Shown one piece after another: positions 35,033 through 44,264 of a DNA stretch of 64,000 nt. Every line of letters starts with the position of its first letter. Position 1 is the stretch's first letter. The notes under the pieces are model-generated. The model was not told the DNA's origin and ran no database searches. It saw only the letters and a program-made list of their open reading frames with translations. A program made the translations under genes and the position numbers. Source of the DNA: an uncultured Aquimarina sp. (GTDB lineage: Bacteria; Bacteroidota; Bacteroidia; Flavobacteriales; Flavobacteriaceae); the NCBI GenBank assembly GCA_937958985.1, contig CALGLV010000009.1, forward strand, positions 1 through 64,000, read 5' to 3'.

Positions 35033-36130
35033 TTAGTAGTTATTTATTTTTTCAATAATATAATTTACCTCATTTTTTTTAAGAATGGGGTTTATAGGAA
35101 TACTAACAACTTGTTTTGCTAATTTTTCAGTAACCGCAAATTCATTTTTAAAATATCCTTTATAGGCTTTTTGCTTATGTGGAGGAATAGGGTAGTGTAT
35201 TAGGTTTCCAATACCGTTACTGTTAAGGTAATTTATAAAGTCCTGCTGATTATCAACTTTTACTACAAATTGATGAAACACATGGCTCAAACTTAATTCT
35301 ATTTTAGGTAATATAACTTTAGGGTTAACAATTTCGGTTAGGTACTTATTAGCAATAGCAATTCGTTTGTTATTATCTTGATCTAGTTTTTTTAACTTAA
35401 CCGATAAAAAAGTAGCCTGAATTTCGTCTAGTCGTGAGTTAATGCCTATGTAATCATTTTCAGTACTAGATGCTTTTCCGTAATTTCTTAATTTTTGTAT
35501 TACTTCAGCAAGTTTATTGTTATTTGTTGTAACACAGCCACCATCACCCAAAGCACCTAAGTTTTTAGTAGGGTAAAAGCTAAAGCCAGCAGCATCTGCT
35601 AAACCGCCTGCTTTGCCGTTATTTTTAGCTCCGTGTGCTTGTGCAGCATCAGAAAGCAGTAATAAATTGTGTTGATTACAATAAGCTCTTAGCTTGTTCA
35701 TATTAGCTAATTGCCCATATAAATGAGTTGCCATTACTGCTTTTATTTTAGCAGTAGGTTTTTTAGGAAGTAAATTAACATCTAAATTAAAGGTATTGTA
35801 ATCGGCATCTACCAAAACAGGAATTAATCCTGCGTTTTGAACAGCTATAATAGTAGCGATATAGGTGTTTGCAGCTATATAAACGCAATCTCCTTTAGAT
35901 AAATCACCTAGCTCTATATACCCTTTAAAAATTAGGGTAAGAGCATCTAAACCATTACCTGTGCCAATACAATTAGTGACTCCGCAATATGCAGCAAATT
36001 CTTTTTCGAAAGCTGTTACCGATTTTCCTAAAATGTAATATCCGCTACTTAAAAAAGAGTCAAATTGCAATTTGAATTCTTTTTCATAGGGTTGATTTAC
36101 AGCTTTTAAATTTAAAAAAGGAATTTGCAT
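35033..36130 (-). CDS. DegT/DnrJ/EryC1-type sugar aminotransferase
   Basis: 365 residues of the sugar PLP-aminotransferase group. Hallmarks: the N-terminal PFLNLKAVN, GTGNGLDALTL, the SDAAQAHG Asp that contacts PLP and the PLP lysine Lys189 in SFYPTKNLGALGDGG. FdtB/QdtB in this family aminate C3 of the 3-keto sugar made by FdtA/QdtA. The FdtA-like gene in this cluster makes that the best guess. The gene adjoins the FemAB-like gene without a gap. Confidence 0.85.
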   Translation of the reverse strand: MQIPFLNLKAVNQPYEKEFKLQFDSFLSSGYYILGKSVTAFEKEFAAYCGVTNCIGTGNGLDALTLIFKGYIELGDLSKGDCVYIAANTYIATIIAVQNAGLIPVLVDADYNTFNLDVNLLPKKPTAKIKAVMATHLYGQLANMNKLRAYCNQHNLLLLSDAAQAHGAKNNGKAGGLADAAGFSFYPTKNLGALGDGGCVTTNNNKLAEVIQKLRNYGKASSTENDYIGINSRLDEIQATFLSVKLKKLDQDNNKRIAIANKYLTEIVNPKVILPKIELSLSHVFHQFVVKVDNQQDFINYLNSNGIGNLIHYPIPPHKQKAYKGYFKNEFAVTEKLAKQVVSIPINPILKKNEVNYIIEKINNY

Positions 36131-37057
36131 TTAAGCTAATTTTAATTGGTAAACATCCTGAATATATTGAGAACCGCCAAGTTCTTCCTTCTGCTTTAAA
36201 AGCGAGTAATTGTTGTTAATAACTCCCATGTCAAAGTAATCATATCCCTTCTTTTTATAAGCTTCAATAACATGAATAAATAAATAGTCCAGCGCTCTAT
36301 ACTTTTCACCATTATCTGATGTCGCTCCGTATTGAGATTTAATTACTTTTTCTGTTTTAAATACGGTAATACCTGCCAATAATTCAGATTCTTTAAAAAT
36401 ACAATATTGAATAATATTATCAGGAAATTTTTCAGCTAACGTTTCAATTTCTTGAAGCGTATGTACTGGTTTGGCACCGTGTTTTTTTTGAAGCCTAGGA
36501 ATTAAAATTTCATTCCAAAAATTTTTAAAATTAGAATTTTTAGTAATTATAAAATTAAAGCTTTCACCCTTTCTGAAGTTTTTAAGCTTAGTTTTATGTA
36601 TTGATAAAGGCAAGTTATAATTAATATAAAAACCTTGATTTCTTTTAATTATAGGGGCTTGTTTCTTGAAAAAAATAGGCTCTAAGTCGTAGGCAGAATT
36701 TTTGTGATAAAGAAAAGGAACTGTTTTTAGTGTTAAAAAATGAATGTTTTCTTTTTTGAAATAAGTTAAGATTTCTTCAAAAATTGCCTCTACTTTTGAA
36801 ACACCAACATTGCTAGGAAGAAGCAAACCACCATAAGTTAAGCCTTGATGTGAGTGTATTTGATTATCACTAATGTTAGCAGGTAATAAAGCCACTATTG
36901 TATTAGCTTTGCATATTATAAGCGAATAATCTTCAAACCTGTCCTTGTGATATTCCATGAAATTTCTATGAAATAAAAAAGTAGCATTTTTTGCAGTAGT
37001 TATAAATTGATTCCATTCATTGAAATCAGAAGTTTTATATCGTTTTACAGTATACAA
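36131..37057 (-). CDS. GNAT/FemAB-like acyltransferase
   Basis: 308 residues. The start YTVKRYKTSDFNEWNQF is typical of FemAB-like (PF13480 type) N-acyltransferases, as are NATFLFHRNFMEYH and the late KGYDYFDMGVIN. The next gene encodes a sugar aminotransferase, so it may acylate a 3-amino sugar, taking the place of the hexapeptide-repeat FdtC acetyltransferase of known systems. An aminoacyl-tRNA donor, as for Fem proteins, is possible; nothing in the sequence decides this. Confidence 0.68.
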   Translation of the reverse strand: MYTVKRYKTSDFNEWNQFITTAKNATFLFHRNFMEYHKDRFEDYSLIICKANTIVALLPANISDNQIHSHQGLTYGGLLLPSNVGVSKVEAIFEEILTYFKKENIHFLTLKTVPFLYHKNSAYDLEPIFFKKQAPIIKRNQGFYINYNLPLSIHKTKLKNFRKGESFNFIITKNSNFKNFWNEILIPRLQKKHGAKPVHTLQEIETLAEKFPDNIIQYCIFKESELLAGITVFKTEKVIKSQYGATSDNGEKYRALDYLFIHVIEAYKKKGYDYFDMGVINNNYSLLKQKEELGGSQYIQDVYQLKLA

Positions 37058-37123
37058 GCTTTTTTTAGGTGTTTTAGGTTTTAACGAATATAAGCTTATG
37101 ACTTAAATAAAAGAAAAGAAGTC

Positions 37124-38113
37124 TTACTTTTTATACCATTTGCCAATAACTTGTAAAGCCTCTTTGCCTTGAGGAGTGTAGCTTTTACTGTAATTCCGCT
37201 TAGTAGTGTCGGAAATATGCCACTTCCAAAAGAAGCCTCCTGCAAACCAATATTCATTCCAAAATACACTAAAAATAGCTTCGTAAGCATTGGATTGCGT
37301 ACGTTGATTAGCAACGAAACTACTAGTTTCTTTCCAAGGTGTTGAAGTACAAAATTCGGTACTAGGATATCCAAATTCGGTAAATAGAATAGGGGTAGCA
37401 TTACAATTACTAAACGTTTTAAGTTTAGTTTTTATGGGGTACCATGCTTGTTGCAACGAATTTATACTAGGCGATTTTTCTTTTGATAACGGAAAATAAC
37501 TATCAATACCAATGTAATCTAGCTCTTGCCAAAAAGTAATATTTTGGTAATTATCCCAATTGGCAGCGTAGGTAAGTTTACCGTTATATATAGAACGTAT
37601 TTTTAGTATAAGTTGACTCCAAAATAAGGGGCGATTTTTAACAACCTGTCTCAACTCGGTTCCAATACAAAAAAGTTCTACATCATATTTATTAGCGATT
37701 TTACAAAAAGTTAAAATATATTGGGTGTACGATTGTTCCCACTGTTGCCAATCCGTTTCAGTATTTAAAGTAAAATCACCAGCCCAGCCATCTCCAGAAA
37801 CCCAAATATGGGGTTTAAGCATAATTTTAAAACCTTCAGCTTTCGCTTTTTTAATAGTTTGTTCAACCCCTTCGGATCGTTCGCCCCACCATTGAAATTT
37901 AGTATCGAAAATTACATTAGCAGTGTTTTCTTTTATAAATGCGTACGGTATAACAGCAGTCCAATTGGTATTTGTTTTTTTAAGATCGGCTATGTAAGTT
38001 ATTTCGGAGGAAGGAGGAGCTACTAAATTGGCTCCATTAATTTTAGGTGTATTTTGCTGCGAATAGCACAAACCAATTAATGAAGATAATATATAAAAAA
38101 AGAGAATTTTCAT
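37124..38113 (-). CDS. GH113-like glycoside hydrolase
   Basis: The 329-residue secreted protein has a signal peptide to about residue 19 and a GTA-like TIM barrel. Candidate catalytic residues are Glu153 (IGTELRQ, acid/base) and Glu246 (LFTEFGYPS, nucleophile), as in clan GH-A enzymes; aromatic-rich FQWWGERS and GGFFWKWHI fit the GH113 group. GH113 holds beta-mannanases, but this small flavobacterial subgroup is uncharacterised, so a substrate cannot be given. It lies between the glycan cluster and aroB and may trim the surface glycan. Confidence 0.72.
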   Translation of the reverse strand: MKILFFYILSSLIGLCYSQQNTPKINGANLVAPPSSEITYIADLKKTNTNWTAVIPYAFIKENTANVIFDTKFQWWGERSEGVEQTIKKAKAEGFKIMLKPHIWVSGDGWAGDFTLNTETDWQQWEQSYTQYILTFCKIANKYDVELFCIGTELRQVVKNRPLFWSQLILKIRSIYNGKLTYAANWDNYQNITFWQELDYIGIDSYFPLSKEKSPSINSLQQAWYPIKTKLKTFSNCNATPILFTEFGYPSTEFCTSTPWKETSSFVANQRTQSNAYEAIFSVFWNEYWFAGGFFWKWHISDTTKRNYSKSYTPQGKEALQVIGKWYKK

Positions 38114-38118
38114 GATTA

Positions 38119-38832
38119 TTAATTATTCCAAGCTTTTATATTACTTATTGGAAAAGGGATTAGGTTTAGAATCTTTTTTTCGTGAGATAAATTAATTCCT
38201 GTGTCCATTTTTTTCCAGCTACTCCATGTGGCAGTTACCCCATTAATGGGAATAATTTGTACCCACATTTTAAAATGTGTTGGCATAAAATTTTCATCAA
38301 CAAACCATTGGTAGCTATCCCCGGGAGTAGTTCCGCCAGATTTATACGTAATTAACAACGAGGCATTTTCATTTTCGGTAGCTTCTATATAAATACGCTC
38401 AACACCAGCGTCAAAAAATTTAAAGGGAGCTATCAACCAAAATGAATCGTTATTAAATTTGCTTTCAGCTTTAGCTATTAATTGTTTTTTAATTGTATCA
38501 GAACAATTCGCTGGTTTTGCAACTACACTATTATGAGGTTCATTTTGATTGTATAAAACATAATTATTGTCCCATTCAACAACTACAGTTTTATTGACTT
38601 TATTCCATCGGTAAGCGTATTCTTGAACATCCCAACTTATAAAATCGGTGCGTTGATAAGCTTCATAGCCAATAGTTGAACTTATTTTATAGGCTAAATT
38701 ATCAGCTTTTTCTCCAGGAATTCCTTTTGGTAGCTCACTATTGTAGGTTAAGTAAATTCCTAAAAGCAAAATAGCTGTGATACCAAGAAGTACCACAGCT
38801 ATTTTAAATATAAATTTAATTATTTTGATCAT
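38119..38832 (-). CDS. hypothetical membrane-anchored protein
   Basis: 237 residues with one N-terminal helix (about 5-29, FIFKIAVVLLGITAILLLGIYL) and a predicted extracytoplasmic domain with several Trp residues (SFYQWFVDENFMP-like turn, VTATWSSWKKMD). No family named. Its ATG overlaps the TGA of aroB by four bases, so translation is coupled; the GH113-like gene follows within six bases. It is conserved-looking but unexplained. Confidence 0.6.
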   Translation of the reverse strand: MIKIIKFIFKIAVVLLGITAILLLGIYLTYNSELPKGIPGEKADNLAYKISSTIGYEAYQRTDFISWDVQEYAYRWNKVNKTVVVEWDNNYVLYNQNEPHNSVVAKPANCSDTIKKQLIAKAESKFNNDSFWLIAPFKFFDAGVERIYIEATENENASLLITYKSGGTTPGDSYQWFVDENFMPTHFKMWVQIIPINGVTATWSSWKKMDTGINLSHEKKILNLIPFPISNIKAWNN

Positions 38833-39902
38833 GTAAGAGAGTTGTAATAATCTAAGGAATCCGTTAATAAGTCTTTAGGTACTTCGCAATTAAATACGGC
38901 TTCACCTATTTTATTTAAAAGTACAAAAAGAACTTTACCACCTACATTTTTTTTGTCAAATATTAACAAATCAATAATGGATTGGTAGTCATTTTTATGA
39001 ATTACTACTTTTGGATATATGGCTAAGAAATTTTTGCTAATTATATCTAATTCCTCAGTTTTTAAACCCGTTAATTTGGTAGCTAAAAAAGATTCTACAA
39101 TCATCCCTATAGCAATAGCTTCACCATGAAGCAGGGTTGTTTTTTCTGGATGCGTTAGAAAATAAGATTCTATAGCGTGCCCCAATGTATGGCCAAAATT
39201 CAGGTATTTACGAATGTTTTGCTCTGTAGGATCAACCGTTACTATTTTATTTTTTATAGTTACGGATTCGTGTATTAAGCTAGAAAGATCGGTAGTGGTT
39301 AACTCTTTAATTTGATTTAATCGCTGCCAGTAATTGGCATCTGTAATTAAACCGTGTTTTAGCATTTCAGCAAAACCACTTTTAAGCTCGTTGTTAGGAA
39401 GTGTTTCTAAGTAGTTAGTGTCAATTAAAACCATTTCAGATTCGCTAATAACACCAACCATATTTTTTAAATTCCCTAAATCTACGCCTGTTTTTCCTCC
39501 CACAGAGGCGTCTACTTGTGCAAGTAAAGAAGTAGGTACATTAATATATGAAATTCCACGCTTAAAGGTACAAGCTACAAAACCACCAAGGTCGGTAACT
39601 ACACCACCTCCTAAGTTAATAAGTAAACTTTTTCTATCGGCACCAAGCTCAGAAAGTGCATTCCAAACACCACTACAAGTCTCAATATTTTTATTGATTT
39701 CACCAGCTTCAATTTCTATTACTTCAATAGGGGTATCTACCTCTAATTGACTCATAAAATAAGCTAAACAGTGTTCATGCGTATTGGTGTCTACCAAAAT
39801 AAAAATAGTACTGTGACTTGCTTTTTTTAAGTATTTATTAAGCTTAACGTAAGTTTCTTCTTGAAAATATACTATAGAATCTTTTGATTTTATGGATTGC
39901 AT
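38829..39902 (-). CDS. aroB: 3-dehydroquinate synthase
   Basis: 357 residues with the AroB fingerprint: NAD-binding and helix NLGGGVVTDLGGFVACTFKRGI, the PTSLLAQVDASVGGKTGVDL segment with catalytic and metal ligands, SGFAEMLKHGLI and the zinc-ligand NFGHTLGHAIES. It converts DAHP to 3-dehydroquinate in the shikimate pathway. It opens a unit with the membrane protein and the GH113-like gene, from the promoter at its upstream side. Confidence 0.94.
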   Translation of the reverse strand: MQSIKSKDSIVYFQEETYVKLNKYLKKASHSTIFILVDTNTHEHCLAYFMSQLEVDTPIEVIEIEAGEINKNIETCSGVWNALSELGADRKSLLINLGGGVVTDLGGFVACTFKRGISYINVPTSLLAQVDASVGGKTGVDLGNLKNMVGVISESEMVLIDTNYLETLPNNELKSGFAEMLKHGLITDANYWQRLNQIKELTTTDLSSLIHESVTIKNKIVTVDPTEQNIRKYLNFGHTLGHAIESYFLTHPEKTTLLHGEAIAIGMIVESFLATKLTGLKTEELDIISKNFLAIYPKVVIHKNDYQSIIDLLIFDKKNVGGKVLFVLLNKIGEAVFNCEVPKDLLTDSLDYYNSLT

Positions 39903-39934
39903 GAGGTTGTAATTTCAAATTCTGAATAATTCCT

Positions 39935-39942
39935 CAAAAATA
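39935..39942 (-). promoter_or_regulatory. -7 element (TATTTTTG) upstream of aroB
   Basis: Perfect TAnnTTTG on the minus strand, 32 bases before the aroB ATG. Confidence 0.45.
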
Positions 39943-40093
39943 ACTCTATATTTATTTATTACCATAGAATTACTTCAAAACATGGTATTTGTTATTGTTG
40001 AAGTTTAAAGAGTGAAGAAATAAATAAGTATGTCGACTACTTTAAAAGAGTTTGTTTATAGGTTGGAGACTTGAAAATCAAAAAAACAAGCTA

Positions 40094-40468
40094 CTATTTT
40101 TTCAAAATACTAAGTATAGTTGCTTTTTTTTCGCAGTTTTCAATATTTAAAATCAATTGAACGTTATTTTTTTTAGCACTCTTAATAACATATATTTTAC
40201 AAGAATCTAATTCGGTATTACTTTCACCAAAATCTACTTTTCCATTTTCTAATAAGGCAGAAATTGAAGCAGTGTCTATTTTATTTTGTAGTAAATAATT
40301 AATAGACTTTGGGCTGTAATAACGCTCTTTGTTTCTAATGTTTTTTAGTGTTCTTGAAGTTGGGCTATAGTCACAAGAAGATTTTTTACCTGAAAAGAAA
40401 AAAATCACTACTATACTACCCAGTATTAAACCACCACTGTAATAAGATAAACGTTGTACAAATGTCAT
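40094..40468 (-). CDS. small membrane-anchored protein (possibly DUF4258-like)
   Basis: 124 residues: N-terminal helix (YYSGGLILGSIVVIFFFSG), then KSSCDYSPTSR and a domain with two further cysteines, DSCKIYVIK and NIENCEKK. The middle (KNIRNKERYYSPKSINYLL) recalls the small DUF4258-type fold, with moderate support only. It starts one base after the stop of the alanine-dehydrogenase-like gene, so it is expressed with it. Function unknown. Confidence 0.45.
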   Translation of the reverse strand: MTFVQRLSYYSGGLILGSIVVIFFFSGKKSSCDYSPTSRTLKNIRNKERYYSPKSINYLLQNKIDTASISALLENGKVDFGESNTELDSCKIYVIKSAKKNNVQLILNIENCEKKATILSILKK

Positions 40469-40469
40469 T

Positions 40470-41669
40470 TTAAAAAACTAATAAGTTAATATCTCTAAAG
40501 GATAAATTGAACCATTCGCCAATGGCTTTATTAGTAAGTACTCCGTGATAAGAGTAAATTCCATTTTTAAGTCCTTTGTCGTTGCGAATTGCATGTTCCA
40601 ATCCGCCTGATTCGCTAATTTGCAGCAAATATGGACTAAATATATTACTTATGGAAACTGAAGACGTTTTTGCGTAACGCGATGGTATGTTAGGTACACA
40701 ATAATGTATAACTCCATTTTTGGTATAAGTTGGGTTTTTATGACTTGTAATTTCTGAAGTTTCAAAGCAGCCTCCCATATCAATACTAACATCTATAATA
40801 ACTGCTCCTCTTTTCATTTTACAAACCATGTCTTCGCTAATAATTATAGGAGAACGATCCTTACCGCGAACAGCACCAATAACTATATCACAACGTTTTA
40901 AAGCTTTAACTAAATGCTTTTGTTGCATGGTACAGGTGTGTAATGGTCGGCCAATATTGGTTTGAATACAACGAAGTTTATTAATTGAATTGTCAAAAAT
41001 TTTCACATTGGCACCTAGTCCAAGAGCGGATCTTACCGCAAATTCTCCCACAGTACCAGCTCCCAAAACAACAATTTCAACAGGAGGAACTCCAGTAATA
41101 TTTCCAACTAAAACACCGTTACCTTCATTAGCATTCGATAGGATTTCTGAAGCAATTAAAATAGAAGCAGTACCCGCTATTTCACTTAAAGAGCGTATTG
41201 CAGGGTAGGAGCCATCTTCATCTCTAATGAATTCAAATGCAAGAGCAGTAATTTTCTTTTTTTCTAAAGTTTGAAAATACTCTTTACACAATGTTTTTAA
41301 TTGCAATGCAGATAAAAGGATTGCTTCAGGCTTAATAAGTTCTAATTCTTCCGACGAGGGAGGTTGTACTTTTAATATAATTTTACAACCAAAAACCCTT
41401 TTGGTATCGTGTGTAACTTCGGCCCCAGCTTCGCTGTAATCTTTGTCATTAAAACCAGCAAGTAAACCAGCTCCCGATTCAATTAATATTTTATGACCGT
41501 TAGCAACTAGCGAATTTACAGCATCGGGGGTTAAGCATACTCTACTTTCAATTTCTGAATTTTCTTTAGGGATTCCTATAAAAAGGCTTCTCTTATCGTG
41601 AGTAATTTCTAGTTTTTCTTCTTGTGGCAGTAAATCTTTACTGCTAAATGGCGACATGGACGCTTCCAT
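40470..41669 (-). CDS. ald: alanine dehydrogenase / PNT family protein
   Basis: 399 residues of the alanine-dehydrogenase/PntA family: IGIPKENSEIESRVCLTPDAV at the start, a Rossmann site VVLGAGTVGEFA, VSIDMGGC and the C-terminal KNGVIHYCVPNIPS. Lys35, Arg43 and Lys100 match substrate ligands. The usual catalytic His in the ILFTYLHLA segment aligns with Gln123 (ILLSALQLK). Either the enzyme uses another base or it oxidises a different substrate. I assign the family with confidence and the alanine activity with less. Confidence 0.75.
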   Translation of the reverse strand: MEASMSPFSSKDLLPQEEKLEITHDKRSLFIGIPKENSEIESRVCLTPDAVNSLVANGHKILIESGAGLLAGFNDKDYSEAGAEVTHDTKRVFGCKIILKVQPPSSEELELIKPEAILLSALQLKTLCKEYFQTLEKKKITALAFEFIRDEDGSYPAIRSLSEIAGTASILIASEILSNANEGNGVLVGNITGVPPVEIVVLGAGTVGEFAVRSALGLGANVKIFDNSINKLRCIQTNIGRPLHTCTMQQKHLVKALKRCDIVIGAVRGKDRSPIIISEDMVCKMKRGAVIIDVSIDMGGCFETSEITSHKNPTYTKNGVIHYCVPNIPSRYAKTSSVSISNIFSPYLLQISESGGLEHAIRNDKGLKNGIYSYHGVLTNKAIGEWFNLSFRDINLLVF

Positions 41670-41698
41670 ACTATAGTGTTGATTGTTGCTTAAAAGTA

Positions 41699-41726
41699 CA
41701 AATATATTTTAGATAAAAATTTACAA
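41699..41726 (-). promoter_or_regulatory. Bacteroidota promoter of the ald-like gene
   Basis: TTG (41724-41726) and TATATTTG (41699-41706) on the minus strand, spaced by 17 bases: a full TTG-N17-TAnnTTTG match, 30 bases before the ATG. This is the best promoter in the window. Confidence 0.7.
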
Positions 41727-41775
41727 TAGTAGTACTTTAGCAGATAGTTTGTTTTTCAACCTAAATTTACAGTAA

Positions 41776-42948
41776 ATGAATTTTATTTTATTTGATGGTG
41801 CTTATCGTGAAGCCTTATTGCCGTTTACCTACACGCGTCCTGTTGCAGATATTAGAATAGGAATAATGACTATTCGAGAAAAATGGGAATTTTTATTAAG
41901 AGCAACAACTACAACGGTTACCGAGGAATATTTAACCGATAAGTGGCCTATGGTTGAGGCAGAAACAAATACATTTATTTTAGGCTCGGTGGTGCCTACA
42001 GAGAAATTAGTAACTGTAATAAGAAACCTAAATATTGGTGAAGCCATTTACACTAAAGACGAGCTTATTGCTTTTTGTGTTAAGGAAGGTGAAGAGCCTA
42101 ATTTAGAAGCATACACTGAAATAAATTTTGACGAAGAACTTATTATAGTAAAGCATACTTGGGATATTTTTAAAAACAATGCCAAAGCTATAGAGTTAGA
42201 TTTTGCTATTTTAACCGAAGAAGGAGCAAGTGAGCCTTTATCAGAAACGAATACTGTAATAGGGAAACACCCTGTTTTTTTAGAAGAAGGTGCTTCTGTA
42301 GAATGCGCTATTTTTAATACCTCTAGTGGTCCTGTGTACATAGGTAAAAATGCTACGGTTATGGAGGGTGCCATTATTAGGGGACCTTTTGCTTTGTGCG
42401 AAAGTTCAACAGTTAAAATGGGCGCCAAAATTTACGAAGCAACTACCGTTGGCCCACATAGTAAAGTAGGAGGCGAGGTTGGTAACTCAGTAATTTTTGG
42501 ATATACCAATAAGGGGCACGATGGATATTTAGGAAATTCAGTACTTGGGGAATGGTGTAATCTTGGAGCAGATACCAATACATCAAACTTAAAAAACAAT
42601 TATGCTGAAGTGCGACTTTGGAATTATGAAACAGAAGGGTTTGCACGCACCGGGGAACAATTCTGCGGACTAATGATGGGCGATCATTCTAAAAGCGGAA
42701 TTAATACCATGTTTAATACAGGTACCGTTGTTGGAGTTAGTGCTAATATTTTTGGAGGTGGTTTTCCTCGTAATTTTATTCCAAGTTTTAGTTGGGGGGG
42801 TAGTGCAGGTTTTGTTACTTATAAAACCAATAAAGCTTTTGAAGTTGCAACTAAAGTAATGGACCGTAGGTCGTTAGAGTTTTCCGAGCAAGAAGAAGCA
42901 ATTCTTACAGAAATATTTAAATTATCTGAACAATGGCGTAAAGATTAA
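41776..42948 (+). CDS. GlmU-like putative sugar nucleotidyltransferase
   Basis: 390 residues. The N-terminal part (FILFDGAYREALLPFTYTRPVADIRIGI) is an N-terminally altered nucleotidyltransferase-like domain; the second half (residues about 150-370) is a left-handed beta-helix with hexapeptide repeats (IGKNATVMEGAIIRGPFALCES). This is the GlmU-like family of Bacteroidota. The canonical GlmU pyrophosphorylase loop GGxGTRM is missing, so its own catalysis is doubtful. It may act as a sugar-phosphate transferase or a regulator. Divergent from the ald-like gene. Confidence 0.7.
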   Translation: MNFILFDGAYREALLPFTYTRPVADIRIGIMTIREKWEFLLRATTTTVTEEYLTDKWPMVEAETNTFILGSVVPTEKLVTVIRNLNIGEAIYTKDELIAFCVKEGEEPNLEAYTEINFDEELIIVKHTWDIFKNNAKAIELDFAILTEEGASEPLSETNTVIGKHPVFLEEGASVECAIFNTSSGPVYIGKNATVMEGAIIRGPFALCESSTVKMGAKIYEATTVGPHSKVGGEVGNSVIFGYTNKGHDGYLGNSVLGEWCNLGADTNTSNLKNNYAEVRLWNYETEGFARTGEQFCGLMMGDHSKSGINTMFNTGTVVGVSANIFGGGFPRNFIPSFSWGGSAGFVTYKTNKAFEVATKVMDRRSLEFSEQEEAILTEIFKLSEQWRKD

Positions 42949-43023
42949 TTTTGTCTCAAATGTTTTCGTATCTTTTATAGATATACTATATTATGCATGC
43001 ATAACAATTAATTGTAAGTAACT

Positions 43024-44163
43024 ATGAATTTTGAATTAACGGAAGAGCATAAAATGATACAACAAGCTGCTAAGGATTTTACAGAGCAGCATTTATTGCC
43101 AGAAGTAATAGAGAGAGATACAAACAGAATTTTCCCAACAGAACAAGTTAAATTGATGGGTGAATTGGGTTTTATGGGAATGATGAACGACCCAGCATAC
43201 GATGGAGGAGGAATGGATACCTTATCTTATGTATTGGTTTTGGAAGAGTTGTCAAAAGTAGATGCTTCGGCAGGTGTGATATGTTCTGTTAATAATTCGT
43301 TGGTATGTTGGGGTTTAGATGCCTATGGCACACATGAGCAAAAAAATAAGTATTTAAAGCCTTTAGTAACAGGAAAAAAATTAGGTGCCTTTGCACTTTC
43401 AGAACCTGAAGCAGGTAGTGACGCTACTTCTCAAAAAACCACTGCTATTGAAAAAGAAGATCATTATATTTTAAATGGTACCAAAAATTGGATAACTAAT
43501 GGTGGTACTGCCGATTATTATTTAGTAATCGCGCAAACACATCCAGAATTAAAACATAAAGGAATTAATGTATTTATTGTTGAAAAAGGATGGGATGGTT
43601 TTGAAATAGGACCTAAAGAAGATAAATTAGGAATTAGAAGTAGTGATACGCATTCGCTTATTTTTAACGACGTTAAAGTGCCTAAAGAAAATAGGATAGG
43701 TGAAGATGGTTTTGGATTTAAGTTTGCCATGAAAACATTATCAGGGGGGCGTATCGGAATTGCAGCACAAGCATTAGGGATTGCTCAAGGTGCCTACGAA
43801 CGATCCTTAGAATACTCAAAAGTCAGAAAATCATTTGGAACTGAAATTTGTAACCATCAAGCGATAGCTTTTAAGTTGGCAGATATGTATGCCCAAATAG
43901 AAGGGGCACGTTTACTCGTTTATAAAGCGGCTGTTGATAAAGATCAGGGTAAAAATTACGACTTAGCTAGTGCAACTGCAAAATTAGTAGCTTCACAAGC
44001 TGCTATGGATGTTACTATTGAAGCAGTACAAATTCATGGAGGTAATGGTTATGTTAAAGAATACCACGTAGAGCGATTAATGCGCGATGCTAAAATTACT
44101 CAGATTTATGAAGGAACCAGTGAAATTCAAAAAATAGTAATTTCAAGATCTGTACTCAAGTAA
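43024..44163 (+). CDS. acyl-CoA dehydrogenase
   Basis: 379 residues, the standard length. FAD-binding and substrate motifs are in order: AGVICSVNNS, ALSEPEAGSDATSQKTTA, LNGTKNWITNGGTAD and the C-terminal YEGTSEIQK, whose Glu is the catalytic base of short- and medium-chain enzymes. It oxidises acyl-CoA to enoyl-CoA with an electron-transfer flavoprotein. No further beta-oxidation gene is adjacent. Chain-length specificity is open. Confidence 0.93.
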   Translation: MNFELTEEHKMIQQAAKDFTEQHLLPEVIERDTNRIFPTEQVKLMGELGFMGMMNDPAYDGGGMDTLSYVLVLEELSKVDASAGVICSVNNSLVCWGLDAYGTHEQKNKYLKPLVTGKKLGAFALSEPEAGSDATSQKTTAIEKEDHYILNGTKNWITNGGTADYYLVIAQTHPELKHKGINVFIVEKGWDGFEIGPKEDKLGIRSSDTHSLIFNDVKVPKENRIGEDGFGFKFAMKTLSGGRIGIAAQALGIAQGAYERSLEYSKVRKSFGTEICNHQAIAFKLADMYAQIEGARLLVYKAAVDKDQGKNYDLASATAKLVASQAAMDVTIEAVQIHGGNGYVKEYHVERLMRDAKITQIYEGTSEIQKIVISRSVLK

Positions 44164-44264
44164 TTAAAATTTTATCAATGTTTATAATTATTAGTTTGTT
44201 TCCAGTTTAAAATTTTATCAATTCATCTAAATAATAGATATTTACGAAACTATTAATTTATATT

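Noticed and set aside
37096-37401. 101-codon frame overlapping the end of the GH113-like gene
   Set aside because: Out of frame with the catalytic Glu region of a real gene.
42048-42428. 126-codon frame on the minus strand within the GlmU-like gene
   Set aside because: Antisense shadow of the beta-helix repeats; no support.
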